From assembly GCF_000233955.1 (NCBI RefSeq), contig NZ_JH376618.1, forward strand, positions 1 to 64,000: a stretch of DNA of 64,000 nt, given 5' to 3'. Within the stretch, counting starts at the first letter, position 1. Each line of letters starts with the position of its first letter. The translations under genes and the position numbers were made by a program. Shown here piece by piece: positions 43,827 through 53,199 of the stretch. Source of the DNA: Paraprevotella clara YIT 11840. Lineage in GTDB: Bacteria > Bacteroidota > Bacteroidia > Bacteroidales > Bacteroidaceae. A model generated the notes under the pieces. That model worked only from the letters and a program-made list of their open reading frames with translations. It did not search any database and was not told where the DNA came from.

Positions 43827-44990
43827 ATGAAGAAAGCGCTGTGGTTAATCCTTTCTATAGCTTGTGTTACCGGGCTTATGGCCGGCCGGCGGCCGGATAG
43901 AAAGCTTATGATAGAACAGATGGTTTTGGTGAACGAACGTTTCATGGCTCAGCACCCTGTGGCGGGGGATTCCATACGGATAAACGGTGTTCGTCCCTCT
44001 AATATTTGGACGCGTAGTGTGTATATGGAGGGGCTGTTGGCTTTGAACGAAGTTGCTCCACAGCCTCGGTATGTGGAATATGCCATGGATTGGGCTGTGG
44101 CGAATTTGTGGGGATTCCGCGGAGGTTCGCATACACGTAATGCCGACAACCAATGTTGCGCGCAGGTGTATATTGATTTGTATCGCCTGCATGAAGATGC
44201 CCAGGTTTTGGGGAATACGGAACGTATGCTCAATAACGTGGTGAACAGTACGGAACGAGGGGATTGGTCGTGGATAGATGCCTTGCAAATGGCCATGCCC
44301 GTCTATGCAAAAATGGGCGTAGTCAAGCAGGACATTCGCTATTTCCGTACGATGAGGGAACTGTATGGCTATACGCGCGACTGTGCCGGACAGGTCGGAC
44401 TGTTTAATACGATAGACGGTTTGTGGTGGCGTGACGCCGATTTTATTCCGCCTTATAAGGAGCCGAACGGGAAGAATTGCTACTGGAGCCGCGGGAATGG
44501 CTGGGTTATGGCGGCGTTGGCACGTACGATAGACGAGATGGAACGGGCGGAGGATTTGTTTGTCGGAGGCGAGAAGCAGGAGATTGCGGACATCAAGAAA
44601 TTGCTGACGGATGATTTCCTTGCCATGGCTTTCTCAGTGAAGAAATGCCAACGGAGCGATGGTTTCTGGAATTGCAGCCTGACCGATGAATTTCATTACG
44701 GAGGTCCGGAAACAACCGGTACCGCGCTGTTCCTATATGGTATGGCATGGGGAATGCGCAATGGGGTCTTGTCGGACGATGTTTTTGGAGAACCTGCATT
44801 AAAGGCATGGAATGCGTTGATGCACGACGCGGTTCATCCGGACGGATTTCTGGGATACGTGCAAGGGACCGGTAAAGAACCGAAAGACGGTCAGCCGGTA
44901 GGATATGACAGCAAGCCGGATTTCGAGGATTTTGCCATCGGTTGTTATTTGTTGGCCGGTGCCGAGATGATAAAGTTTTTAACTCAATAA
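43827..44990 (+). CDS. GH105 unsaturated rhamnogalacturonyl hydrolase
   Basis: 387 residues with a signal peptide. (alpha/alpha)6 barrel signatures: IWTRSVYMEGLLAL, HTRNADNQCCAQVYIDLYRL (the Asp is the likely catalytic residue), YWSRGNGWVMAALARTIDEM and DGFWNCSLTDEFHYGGPETTGTALFLYGMAWG. It removes the unsaturated galacturonyl residue left by rhamnogalacturonan lyases. It heads an operon with the GH2 and CE12 genes. Confidence 0.9.
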   Translation: MKKALWLILSIACVTGLMAGRRPDRKLMIEQMVLVNERFMAQHPVAGDSIRINGVRPSNIWTRSVYMEGLLALNEVAPQPRYVEYAMDWAVANLWGFRGGSHTRNADNQCCAQVYIDLYRLHEDAQVLGNTERMLNNVVNSTERGDWSWIDALQMAMPVYAKMGVVKQDIRYFRTMRELYGYTRDCAGQVGLFNTIDGLWWRDADFIPPYKEPNGKNCYWSRGNGWVMAALARTIDEMERAEDLFVGGEKQEIADIKKLLTDDFLAMAFSVKKCQRSDGFWNCSLTDEFHYGGPETTGTALFLYGMAWGMRNGVLSDDVFGEPALKAWNALMHDAVHPDGFLGYVQGTGKEPKDGQPVGYDSKPDFEDFAIGCYLLAGAEMIKFLTQ

Positions 44991-45017
44991 TATAATCGTT
45001 TTATTAACCTAATTTTC

Positions 45018-47963
45018 ATGAACAAACATCGCATTTGGGCATCGGCTTTTGCCATGCTCGCCTTGACTTACGGTGGGAAGCTGTCCGCACAGGGTCGTTT
45101 GAACTTGGCGGGACAGTGGGAGTTTCAAATTGACAGGGCTGATAAGGGAACAGCCGATAAGTGGTACGACCGGCCTTTGGAAGACCGTATCTTGTTACCC
45201 GGCAGTATGCCGCAACGTTTGAAGGGTGACAGGCCGTCGGTGGAAACGCAGTGGACAGGGTCGCTCTACGATAGTTCCTATTTTTATAACCCTTACATGG
45301 AGAAATACCGTCGGGAAGAGAACTTCAAGTTGCCGTTTTTCCTGACGCCCGACCGCCACTATGTGGGGACGGCCTGGTACCGGAGGACGGTGGAAGTGCC
45401 GGCTGATTGGAAGAACCGTCGCGTCGTATTGTATCTTGAGCGTCCGCATATCGAGACGGAATTGTGGGTCAACGGAAAGAAAGTCGGGGGCGACAACAGC
45501 TTGTGCGTGCCTCATTGTTATGACGTGACGGACTATGTCAAAAGCGGGGAAAACGCTTTGGCGTTGCGCGTCAGCAACCGTATCGACGGCGTTTGTGTGG
45601 GAGCGGACTCGCACAGCGTGACCGACCAGACACAAGGAAACTGGAACGGTGTGGTGGGACGTATGGAATTGCGGAGCACGCCTCTTCTGTATGCCGAAGA
45701 CATACAGGTCTATCCGAACATACACGACCGTACGGCCACCGTGCGGATACGTTTGAAGCAACATCGCGGCAAAGGACGTCCCGATGCCGAGGTCAAGTTG
45801 TCGGCCAAGAGTTTCAATGCCGATGTGGAGCACGAGATTCCGGTTGTGTCCCGCCGGGTGAAGCTGAAAAAAGGACAGGCGGAAGTAGAGGTCGTGTTGG
45901 ACATGGGCGAGAAAATGCAGTTGTGGGATGAATTCAATCCGGCATTGTATGAATTGACGGCGGAAGTCTCTTCCGAACACGGGACAGACAAACAGACCCG
46001 TACTTTCGGGATGCGTGAGTTCAAGATAGACGGAAAGATGTTTTATGTGAACGGCCGGCTCACCCAGTTGCGCGGCACGGTGGAGAACTGCGATTTCCCA
46101 TTGACAGGATATGCCCCGATGGACGAGGAGTCGTGGGAGCGGGTGTTCCGCATTTGCCGGAGTTATGGGCTGAACCACATGCGTTTCCATTCTTTCTGCC
46201 CGCCCGAAGCCGCCTTTGCGGCGGCCGACCGTGTGGGATTCTATTTGCAGCCCGAAGGACCGAGCTGGCCGAACCACGGGGTGAAGCTGGGGAACGGAAT
46301 GTACATCGACCGTTATTTGATGGAAGAAACACAGCGCATGAACAAGGCGTATGGCAATTATGCTTCGTTTTGCATGATGGCCTGCGGCAACGAACCGGCG
46401 GGCAACTGGGTGGCTTGGGTGAGCGATTTCGTGGACTATTGGAAGAAGACGGACAGCCGTCATGTATACACCGGCGCGTCGGTCGGAGGCGGTTGGGCTT
46501 GGCAGCCTAAGAGCATGTACCATGTGAAAGCCGGTGTGCGCGGGTTGGACGAATGGCGCCGCCGTGCACCCGAAAGCATGTCCGACTTCCGAGCGAAAAT
46601 CGATACGGTGAGTGTGCCTTTCGTCTCCCACGAGACCGGACAATGGTGCGTATTCCCTAATTTCGATGAAATCAGTAAGTACACGGGGGTGAACAAAGCC
46701 AAAAACTTCGAGATATTCCGCGACATACTGAACGACAATCACATGGGCGGAATGGCGCACAAGTTCATGATGGCCTCCGGCAAGCTGCAAACCCTGTGCT
46801 ACAAACATGAGATTGAACGGACATTACGTACACCGGATTATGCGGGATTCCAGTTGTTGGCCCTGAACGACTACTCCGGGCAGGGCACGGCTTTGGTGGG
46901 GTTGACGGATGTCTTTTTTGACGAAAAGGAATACTGTTCACCGGAAGACTTCCGGGAGTTCTGTTCGCCGACGGTGCTGTTGGCGCGCATTCCCAAGTTT
47001 ACCTATTGGAACCGGGACGCTTTTACGGCGGCGGTCGAGGTGGCCCATTATGGCAAAGCGGCGATTCGTGACGCAGAAGTGTCCTACCGTATCTGCGACA
47101 AGTACGGGAAAACGTATACGGAAGGGACTTTGTACAACGGTGATGTGGCTTTGGGCAACAACATCGGTTTGGGCAACGTGACGGTTGCTTTGGACAAGAT
47201 AGGTGCGCCTCGGCAAATGGTGTTCGAGGTGATGCTGAAGGGAACGTATGACCTCGATGGCCGCAAGGAAGAAGTGCGAAGCAGGAACCATTGGGACTTT
47301 TGGGTGTATCCTCAGACGACGTTGGATGATTTGGCCCGTATGGACACCGGCGACGTGTACATCACGGATGTCTTGGACGAGAAAGCCGAACAAGTGTTGA
47401 AGGCAGGAGGCAAGGTGTTGGTGACGGCAGCCGGAAAGATTACTTATGGAAAGGACATCGTGCAACAGTTCACGCCCGTGTTCTGGAACACGAGTTGGTT
47501 CAAGATGCGTCCGCCCCACACCACCGGGCTTTACATCGAAAGCAACCATCCGCTCTTCCGGAACTTCCCCACGGATTACCATAGCGACATGCAGTGGTGG
47601 GACTTGGTGAACCGTAAACAGGTCATGCAGTTTACGGAATTTCCGGCTGATTTCCAACCGATCGTACAGAGCATCGACACGTGGTTCCTGAGCCGCAAGA
47701 TCGGTATGCTGTTCGAAGCCAACGTGGCGGGCGGACGGCTGATGATGACCACCATGCCGTTGGATGCGGACAGCGGGGTGCCCGTTATCGCCCAAATGCG
47801 CAAGGCCGTCATCGCTTACATGCAGTCGGATGATTTCCGCCCGCAATACACGGTGGATTTGCAGTGCGTCAAAGACCTTTTCACCAAAGAAGCTCCCAAG
47901 GTGAACATGTACACCAATGATTCGCCCGATGAGTTGAAACCGAAACTTAATGCCAAGAAATGA
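45018..47963 (+). CDS. Large secreted GH2-family glycosidase
   Basis: 981 residues with a signal peptide (ends KLSAQ). Sugar-binding jelly roll (HYVGTAWYRRTVEVPADWKNRRVVLYLERPHIETELWVNG), Ig-like domain, then a TIM barrel with the acid/base Glu in MACGNEPAGN and a nucleophile candidate Glu in FVSHETGQWCVFP. About 350 residues follow the barrel. Context suggests a beta-galactosidase or beta-glucuronidase acting on rhamnogalacturonan side chains, but the substrate is not evident. It starts 27 bp after the GH105 gene and overlaps the esterase gene by four bases. Confidence 0.85.
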   Translation: MNKHRIWASAFAMLALTYGGKLSAQGRLNLAGQWEFQIDRADKGTADKWYDRPLEDRILLPGSMPQRLKGDRPSVETQWTGSLYDSSYFYNPYMEKYRREENFKLPFFLTPDRHYVGTAWYRRTVEVPADWKNRRVVLYLERPHIETELWVNGKKVGGDNSLCVPHCYDVTDYVKSGENALALRVSNRIDGVCVGADSHSVTDQTQGNWNGVVGRMELRSTPLLYAEDIQVYPNIHDRTATVRIRLKQHRGKGRPDAEVKLSAKSFNADVEHEIPVVSRRVKLKKGQAEVEVVLDMGEKMQLWDEFNPALYELTAEVSSEHGTDKQTRTFGMREFKIDGKMFYVNGRLTQLRGTVENCDFPLTGYAPMDEESWERVFRICRSYGLNHMRFHSFCPPEAAFAAADRVGFYLQPEGPSWPNHGVKLGNGMYIDRYLMEETQRMNKAYGNYASFCMMACGNEPAGNWVAWVSDFVDYWKKTDSRHVYTGASVGGGWAWQPKSMYHVKAGVRGLDEWRRRAPESMSDFRAKIDTVSVPFVSHETGQWCVFPNFDEISKYTGVNKAKNFEIFRDILNDNHMGGMAHKFMMASGKLQTLCYKHEIERTLRTPDYAGFQLLALNDYSGQGTALVGLTDVFFDEKEYCSPEDFREFCSPTVLLARIPKFTYWNRDAFTAAVEVAHYGKAAIRDAEVSYRICDKYGKTYTEGTLYNGDVALGNNIGLGNVTVALDKIGAPRQMVFEVMLKGTYDLDGRKEEVRSRNHWDFWVYPQTTLDDLARMDTGDVYITDVLDEKAEQVLKAGGKVLVTAAGKITYGKDIVQQFTPVFWNTSWFKMRPPHTTGLYIESNHPLFRNFPTDYHSDMQWWDLVNRKQVMQFTEFPADFQPIVQSIDTWFLSRKIGMLFEANVAGGRLMMTTMPLDADSGVPVIAQMRKAVIAYMQSDDFRPQYTVDLQCVKDLFTKEAPKVNMYTNDSPDELKPKLNAKK

Positions 47964-49294
47964 TGCGACGCCACCTTATTATATTAGGACTATGGGCATG
48001 CGGCACGGGATTTTCCGTGTTGCATGCCTCCGATGGTGGTTACTTGTTGCAACTGACTTCGGACAAGCGCGTACCGGTGCAACGTCTGTTGGAGGAGGGC
48101 GATACATTGTCTGCCGCACCGTTGGCCGGACACCGGCTGTCTCCCGAAGACCGTTATACACCGGAGAAAGGGTACGGCTATGACCTGCTCGCCTCGCCGG
48201 ACGAAAGCGGCGACCGCCCTTATTATGTCTCCGTACAGGTACCCGACGGGAACTACCGCGTCACGGTACTCCTGGGTAACCGCAAGGAAGCAGGCGTTAC
48301 CACGGTGCGGGCGGAGTCGCGCCGCTTGTTTTTGGAAAGCGTGCCGACGAAGAAAGGGGAGTTCCGCACGTTTACTTTCACAGTCAACAAACGTACACCG
48401 AAAATCTCCGACACCGAAGCGGTGCGCATCAAACCGCGCGAACGCTCCAAACTGAACTGGGATGACAAGCTGACGATTGAAATCAATGGTGACCGTCCGC
48501 AGTGTGCGGCCATCCGGATTGAACCGGACCGCCGTGTCCCGACCCTGTTCCTGGCCGGAAACTCTACCGTGGTGGATCAGGACGAAGAGCCGTGGGCCAG
48601 TTGGGGACAGATGATTTCCCGTTTCTTCGATGCGGAGGTCTGCTTTGCCAATTATGCGGAGAGCGGCGAATGTGCCGACACTTTCATCCGTGCCGGACGG
48701 TTGAAGAAAGCTTTGTCGCAAATGAAACCGGGCGACTACATGTTCATGGAGTTCGGGCACAACGACCAGAAACAAAAAGGACCGGGCAGGGGAGCTTATT
48801 ATTCCTTCGCCACAAGCCTGAAAACGTTCATTGACGAAGTCCGGCAGCATGGCGGACATCCTGTGTTGGTGACCCCGACCTGCCGCCGGGCTTTCAAGGA
48901 CGGGAAGATACAGCCCACACACGCCGACTATCCCGGTGCCGTGCATTGGGTGGCCGAACGGGAGCAGGTGCCTTTGATAGATTTGCAGGAAATGACGCGC
49001 GTTCTGTTTGAGGCTTTGGGAGAGGAAGGAAGTAAAAGAGCTTTCGTGCATTATCCGGCCGGTACTTATCCGGGGCAGGACAAGGCTTTGGCCGACAACA
49101 CCCATTTCAATCCTTACGGGGCATACCAGATAGCGCGGTGTGTCATCGAAGGAATGAAACAAGCTCGTCTGCCTTTTGTAGACCACCTTCGCGAAGACGT
49201 GCAGCCTTTCCGGCCTTCCGTGCCGGATAGTCCGGATGCGTTCCACTGGGACGAAAGCCCCTTTGTGGAGATGCAGAAACCCGATGGCAACTGA
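47960..49294 (+). CDS. Rhamnogalacturonan acetylesterase-like SGNH hydrolase (CE12)
   Basis: 444 residues, signal peptide, an N-terminal beta-rich domain (residues about 25-190), then SGNH hydrolase: block I with catalytic Ser in TLFLAGNSTVVDQ, GHNDQK (block III Asn), and block V DNTHFNPYG with Asp and His. It removes acetyl groups from rhamnogalacturonan I so that other enzymes can act. The 4-bp overlap with the GH2 gene shows translational coupling. Confidence 0.88.
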   Translation: MMRRHLIILGLWACGTGFSVLHASDGGYLLQLTSDKRVPVQRLLEEGDTLSAAPLAGHRLSPEDRYTPEKGYGYDLLASPDESGDRPYYVSVQVPDGNYRVTVLLGNRKEAGVTTVRAESRRLFLESVPTKKGEFRTFTFTVNKRTPKISDTEAVRIKPRERSKLNWDDKLTIEINGDRPQCAAIRIEPDRRVPTLFLAGNSTVVDQDEEPWASWGQMISRFFDAEVCFANYAESGECADTFIRAGRLKKALSQMKPGDYMFMEFGHNDQKQKGPGRGAYYSFATSLKTFIDEVRQHGGHPVLVTPTCRRAFKDGKIQPTHADYPGAVHWVAEREQVPLIDLQEMTRVLFEALGEEGSKRAFVHYPAGTYPGQDKALADNTHFNPYGAYQIARCVIEGMKQARLPFVDHLREDVQPFRPSVPDSPDAFHWDESPFVEMQKPDGN

Positions 49295-49308
49295 TTTGCT
49301 ATCGGGTT
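49278..49308 (+). terminator. Terminator of the rhamnogalacturonan operon, overlapping the stop codon
   Basis: AACCCGATGGC (49278-49288) pairs with GCTATCGGGTT (49298-49308), one mismatch, with the TGA at 49292-49294 in the loop. The T-run is weak. Confidence 0.5.
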
Positions 49309-49382
49309 GCGCTTTAATGTAAGCCTATGCAAGAACCGCATTCTGTTTTTCTTGTTACCCTGTTCTATTTGATTCGTTTTTC

Positions 49383-49413
49383 TTGCGTATTACCAGTCAA
49401 AGTGTTATTTTTG
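49383..49413 (+). promoter_or_regulatory. Promoter of the 49509 membrane protein
   Basis: TTG (49383-49385), 20 bp, then TATTTTTG (49406-49413). The leader is about 90 nt. Confidence 0.6.
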
Positions 49414-49508
49414 CAGATGTCGGTAGCAGTTGTTTTCCGAATGGTTTAGAGTTTAATGGCTGCTGCATAAAAGTGGGAATTTTATACTTGAATGTTTTTT
49501 AAAGGTAT

Positions 49509-50105
49509 ATGGAAAATGAACTAATGATGGTGGAATACCTGATAATTTGGATGGTATTTTCATGCGGCATGACAGTGGTGAGTTATTTTATGTGGAAAAA
49601 CAAACGTAAGGAAGTCCGGAATTTGTTGGAGGGTTCCGGAGAAAAGGTGTGCATGACATTGAACGGGGGAGGGAGTACATTGGACTTGCCGGTTTGTGTG
49701 TTGGCGAGTTTGGTGATGCTTGGGGCGTATTGTTTTGCTTGGGCTTTTGTCGGAGGCATGGAAGGAACATTGGAAGATGAAGAACTTTCGATGTTCTCTT
49801 ATGCGTTGATCTTTATAGCTTTTCTCATGTTGGCCGTTATGGTACTTCTTTTTAAGAGGTTTTATAAAAATGTTTCTTATGCTTTTATTTTGGAACATGA
49901 CATCGTGTCCTACAACGGATTTGGGTACGCCGCTCCGAAGAGATACCCGTTACGGGAACTAAAGTTCAAGGTTGAGAAACAAAGGTATAATGTCGAAATT
50001 TATTCTTTTACGGATAAGGACGGTCGGGAAATGATAAGAATTAGAAAGGAGGATTTGCCGAAATATCCGGATTTGGCCGAACTGTGTGCCCGTCCGCGAG
50101 AGTAG
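49509..50105 (+). CDS. Membrane protein of unknown function
   Basis: 198 residues, not recognised. Three hydrophobic segments (about 7-27, 60-82, 95-115) are followed by an 80-residue hydrophilic tail (YAFILEHDIVSYNGFGYAAPKRYPLRELKFKVE...), which has alternating strands like a PH-type domain. It is a single gene with its own promoter, and the long inverted repeat at 50284 lies downstream. An ATG at 49527 is an alternative start. Confidence 0.65.
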   Translation: MENELMMVEYLIIWMVFSCGMTVVSYFMWKNKRKEVRNLLEGSGEKVCMTLNGGGSTLDLPVCVLASLVMLGAYCFAWAFVGGMEGTLEDEELSMFSYALIFIAFLMLAVMVLLFKRFYKNVSYAFILEHDIVSYNGFGYAAPKRYPLRELKFKVEKQRYNVEIYSFTDKDGREMIRIRKEDLPKYPDLAELCARPRE

Positions 50106-50283
50106 TTTGAATGTGTCTCATAGTATTTGTTTACCCTGTTTCCGGCGCATGGTGGTGGTCAACTTACAGAATAGATATAGCATGGACTGGGAAGCCGGAT
50201 GTTGTGGCTGTTAATTCCTTTTACCTTCTTCTTATGATTGGTTTTCAGAGAGTTAAGCTCTTGAAATTGATGACAGGAGAATG

Positions 50284-50355
50284 AAAAACGAATCTGCGCC
50301 AAACGAAAAATCAATCAAAGGAGAACAATTTTTCGTTTGGCGCAGATTCGTTTTT
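50284..50355. repeat. Perfect 28-bp inverted repeat (dispersed repeat copy C), bidirectional terminator
   Basis: The left arm 50284-50311 and right arm 50328-50355 are perfect reverse complements around a 16-nt loop. The ends are AAAAA and TTTTT, so the hairpin gives a T-run in both directions, between convergent genes. It contains TCTGCGCCAAACGAAAAATC, shared with copies A and B. Nothing else in 50106-50555 is supported as a gene. Confidence 0.75.
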
Positions 50356-50555
50356 GTATATGCTTTTCTCGCAGAAACACCTGAAAACAGCCTGTTTCCT
50401 GTTTTCAAACATCTTGAAACCTATAAGGCAGAAGAACACACGAACAAAAAAGCAAGATAACTTTCACGAGAAAGATATGTCCTTTTGTTCTTATGTCTTA
50501 TCATCTTCAACATGCAAACGGATTTTCTGCGATGGGCAATCATGCCGGAAGGGGA

Positions 50556-50864
50556 TTAACACCCGCCTCCGCAACAGCCTCCCCTGCGGTGGTGATGCCT
50601 TCTGTCCTTGCGGTGATGGTCGTAGTCACAGCAATGTCCTTCGTGCCTGCAATCCCGGCACTCGCTGCATTCTTCGTTTCTGCGGCATCCGGCACATTCC
50701 GAGCAGTCCGTCTTGCACGTACAATCCTTGCATGTGCAATCTTTGCAACAGCATTCCGTTTTATCCCTTTTGTCTTTTTTGTCCTCGCTGTTTTCCTGTG
50801 CGGCATAAACGGTAAAGGACACTGCGCTTAGAAGCACCGCGCAACTCAATAAGAACTTTTTCAT
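50556..50864 (-). CDS. Secreted cysteine- and histidine-rich small protein
   Basis: 102 residues, no family recognised. A clean signal peptide (MKKFLLSCAVLLSAVSFTVYAAQ) is followed by a charged stretch and a C-terminus with 18 cysteines in about 70 residues (CCCKDCTCKDCTCKTDC pattern) and a His/Asp cluster (HHRKDRRHHHRR), ending GGCCGGGC. The spacing resembles metallothioneins, so metal binding outside the cytoplasm is likely. A TATATTTG -7 element is at plus 50940-50947 on the minus strand. The dense Cys codons exclude a chance shadow frame. Confidence 0.7.
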   Translation of the reverse strand: MKKFLLSCAVLLSAVSFTVYAAQENSEDKKDKRDKTECCCKDCTCKDCTCKTDCSECAGCRRNEECSECRDCRHEGHCCDYDHHRKDRRHHHRRGGCCGGGC

Positions 50865-50985
50865 CCGTTTTCCTTTTTAGTTAAACACCTTATTTGTCCG
50901 GCTTTTCCGCCCTAAGTCGGGGCCTTGCCTTCATGTCCGCAAATATAGGGAATAAAACGAAAGGGCTATAGCTTTTTAGAAGTTA

Positions 50986-52152
50986 TTATGTTTTATGGAC
51001 GATAAAATTTTTGAAACGTTCCAAGCCTTCTGCCAGTATGGCACGAGGGCAGGCGATGTTCCAACGCATGAAGCCTTCGCCTTCCTTGCCGTACATGGCT
51101 CCGGCATTGAGCCAAAGCCGGGCTTCCCGAGTCAGGCGGTGTTCCAGTTCGGCGGAAGGCGTAGCCAGTGTACGGCAGTCCATCCACACCAAATAAGTAC
51201 CCTCCAGTTTGCAAATCGGAAAGTCCGGAAGGTGTTCCGTGCAGAACTCTTTCATGTACCTGTAATTCCCTTGCAGGTATGCCAACAGTTGGTCGAGCCA
51301 GTCCTCCCCCTTGCGGTATGCGGCTATGGTGGCGATTACTCCGAAAGGATTGACGTCGCACACCTCGTTGATGTTGATGGCTTTGTTGATTCGGCGGCGT
51401 ATTTCTTCGTCCGGAGCCACGATGTTGGCGATTTGCAGTCCTGCGATGTTGAATGATTTGCTGGGGGATATGCAGGTGACGGCATGTCCCGTGACTGTTT
51501 CCGGCAAGGAGGCAAAAGGAGTATAGGCATGTCCCGGGTAGGTCAGTTCGCAATGTATTTCGTCGGACACCACCGTCACGTTGTGGCGGAGGCAGATTTT
51601 GCCGATTTGCATCAGTTCCTCCCTTGTCCACACCCGTCCGGCGGGATTGTGGGGATTGCAGAGCAGCATCACTTTTACCCGTTCGTCGGAGGCTTTCCGT
51701 TCCAAGTCTTCGAAATCGATGCGGTAGGTATGGTTTTCGTAAACGAGCGGGTTGCTTGCCGTTTCGCAGCCGTTGTTGCGGATGGAGGAGAAAAAGCAGT
51801 TGTAGACGGGCGTCTGCACCAGTACTTTGTCGCCCGGCACGGTCAGGGCCTTGATGATGGCGGACACGGCAGGCACTACGCCGGAGGTATAAATCATCCA
51901 CTCCTTTTCAATGGCCCATCCGTGCCTGCGTTTGAACCACGCGCAGACGGCTTCGTAATACTCATCGGGCACCCGTGTGTAACCGAAGATGCCGTGTCCC
52001 ACACGGTCGGCCAAGGCTTCCGTGATGGCGGGAGCCGTGCGGAAATCCATGTCCGCCACCCATAAAGGAAGTACGTCGCTGTCCGCCGCGCTGTCCCATT
52101 TGTAGGAATTCGTATGGCGGCGGGGAATTATCTCGTCAAAATCGTATTTCAT
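50986..52152 (-). CDS. PatB/MalY-type PLP-dependent C-S lyase
   Basis: 388 residues from ATG 52152; the longer frame to 52185 runs into the upstream gene and is rejected. Fold-type I PLP enzyme: VLPLWVADMDFRTAPAITEAL near the start, YTSGVVPAVSAIIKAL, LLCNPHNPAGRVWTREEL, and PLP Lys in CISPSKSFNIAGLQIANIV. It cleaves cystathionine or cysteine conjugates to a thiol, pyruvate and ammonia. Its ATG overlaps the DUF3737 stop (ATGA), so they form an operon under the operator at 53130. Confidence 0.88.
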   Translation of the reverse strand: MKYDFDEIIPRRHTNSYKWDSAADSDVLPLWVADMDFRTAPAITEALADRVGHGIFGYTRVPDEYYEAVCAWFKRRHGWAIEKEWMIYTSGVVPAVSAIIKALTVPGDKVLVQTPVYNCFFSSIRNNGCETASNPLVYENHTYRIDFEDLERKASDERVKVMLLCNPHNPAGRVWTREELMQIGKICLRHNVTVVSDEIHCELTYPGHAYTPFASLPETVTGHAVTCISPSKSFNIAGLQIANIVAPDEEIRRRINKAININEVCDVNPFGVIATIAAYRKGEDWLDQLLAYLQGNYRYMKEFCTEHLPDFPICKLEGTYLVWMDCRTLATPSAELEHRLTREARLWLNAGAMYGKEGEGFMRWNIACPRAILAEGLERFKNFIVHKT

Positions 52153-53021
52153 ACGCAGTCGCTGAAACAAGTTTGTTCGTCCCAAAGTTTAAGTTCACAG
52201 TCGGCAGGTGCCTTGATGTTTTCGTCGAGGATGATGTCGCCGTAGCTTTCGGCGACGATACATCCGGAAGAGGGATTTTTCACGCCGCTTATCGGTCCGT
52301 TGATGGTGGCCCGTACGCTGCTGTACTCGAAAGCGCGGTCGCATTCCGGGCCGAAAGTGCAATTCTCAAGCACCAGATCGCGGGCATAGCAGAGCGGTTG
52401 TTCTCCCGTGATGTGGCAGTTCACCAGACGCAGGTTGCGCGAGTGCCATCCCAAGTATTCGCCGTTCAGTTCAGAGTCGTACACGGTGACGTTTTCCACT
52501 TCCCAGAACGCATCCTTTGTGGTAATCCTGGCATGGTGGATTTCAACGTCTTTCACGTACTGGAAGACGTATTTGCTATCACTTTCCAACCCGTCTATGC
52601 GGATGTTGCGGCTGAACATGAACGGGTATCGCCCGTCGTGCAGCTTCAGGTTCTTTATGTCCAACCGGTTGCATCTCCAGAAAACTTCGTCGGCATCGTT
52701 GATTTCCACATTCTCGATTTCTATGTCCGTCATTTCGCGGAACATTTTGGGAGCATCGATGCGTGTGTCGGTCATCTTCAAATGGTCGGAATACCACAGG
52801 GCGGAGCGTCCTCCCACGTCGAAGAAACAGCGGTCGATGACGAAACCGTGCACGTGCCAAAAGGGGTAATTGCCTTCGAAACGGCAGTTGGTGGCGATGA
52901 TGTTGCTGCATTCTTTGATGGCCGATTCCCCAGCACGGACGGTCACGTGGTCCAGATGCAAGTCGCGCGAGCCGAACAAGGGGCGTTCACCGCCAAATTC
53001 CATGTCTTTTATCAGTTGCAT
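52149..53021 (-). CDS. DUF3737-family beta-helix protein
   Basis: 290 residues from ATG 53021 (MQLIKDMEFGGERPLFGSRDL); the upstream extension to 53102 crosses the promoter. The protein is a row of short strand-turn repeats, such as LDHVTVRAGESAIKECSNIIATNCRFEGNYPFWH, typical of a right-handed parallel beta-helix. No signal peptide. The family is widespread in Firmicutes and Bacteroidetes, often beside MATE pumps and AraC regulators; its function is unknown. It is the first gene of an operon with the C-S lyase. Confidence 0.8.
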   Translation of the reverse strand: MQLIKDMEFGGERPLFGSRDLHLDHVTVRAGESAIKECSNIIATNCRFEGNYPFWHVHGFVIDRCFFDVGGRSALWYSDHLKMTDTRIDAPKMFREMTDIEIENVEINDADEVFWRCNRLDIKNLKLHDGRYPFMFSRNIRIDGLESDSKYVFQYVKDVEIHHARITTKDAFWEVENVTVYDSELNGEYLGWHSRNLRLVNCHITGEQPLCYARDLVLENCTFGPECDRAFEYSSVRATINGPISGVKNPSSGCIVAESYGDIILDENIKAPADCELKLWDEQTCFSDCV

Positions 53022-53099
53022 TGTATGATTGTTTTTAAAGTTTGTTACTTTAGAAGTCGTATATGGCTTTCTTATGTTTCTATACCTATTATATATGTG

Positions 53100-53166
53100 C
53101 AAAGTTACGCCAATATCATGGATTGAAGGGTAGACGGATTACGGATGTTACAACCCAAATTACGGA
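53100..53166 (-). promoter_or_regulatory. Operator site 1 and promoter of the DUF3737/C-S lyase operon
   Basis: ATTACGG at plus 53138-53144 and 53159-53165 (period 21), with CAACCC between. Promoter-side flank GTAGACGG at 53130. The -7 element TAACTTTG is at plus 53100-53107, exactly 30 bp from the proximal half-site. This is the form of an AraC-type activator site covering -33. Confidence 0.75.
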
Positions 53167-53199
53167 AACCGTGAGATTTTTGTCGTGCAAGGCTTCCGG

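Noticed and set aside
45195-46808. 537-residue minus-strand frame
   Set aside because: Antisense of the GH2 gene; no signal, domain or promoter.
50354-50815. 153-residue plus-strand frame opposite the Cys/His-rich protein
   Set aside because: It starts inside the long inverted repeat and has no signal or domain; the minus frame has a clean signal peptide and a promoter element.
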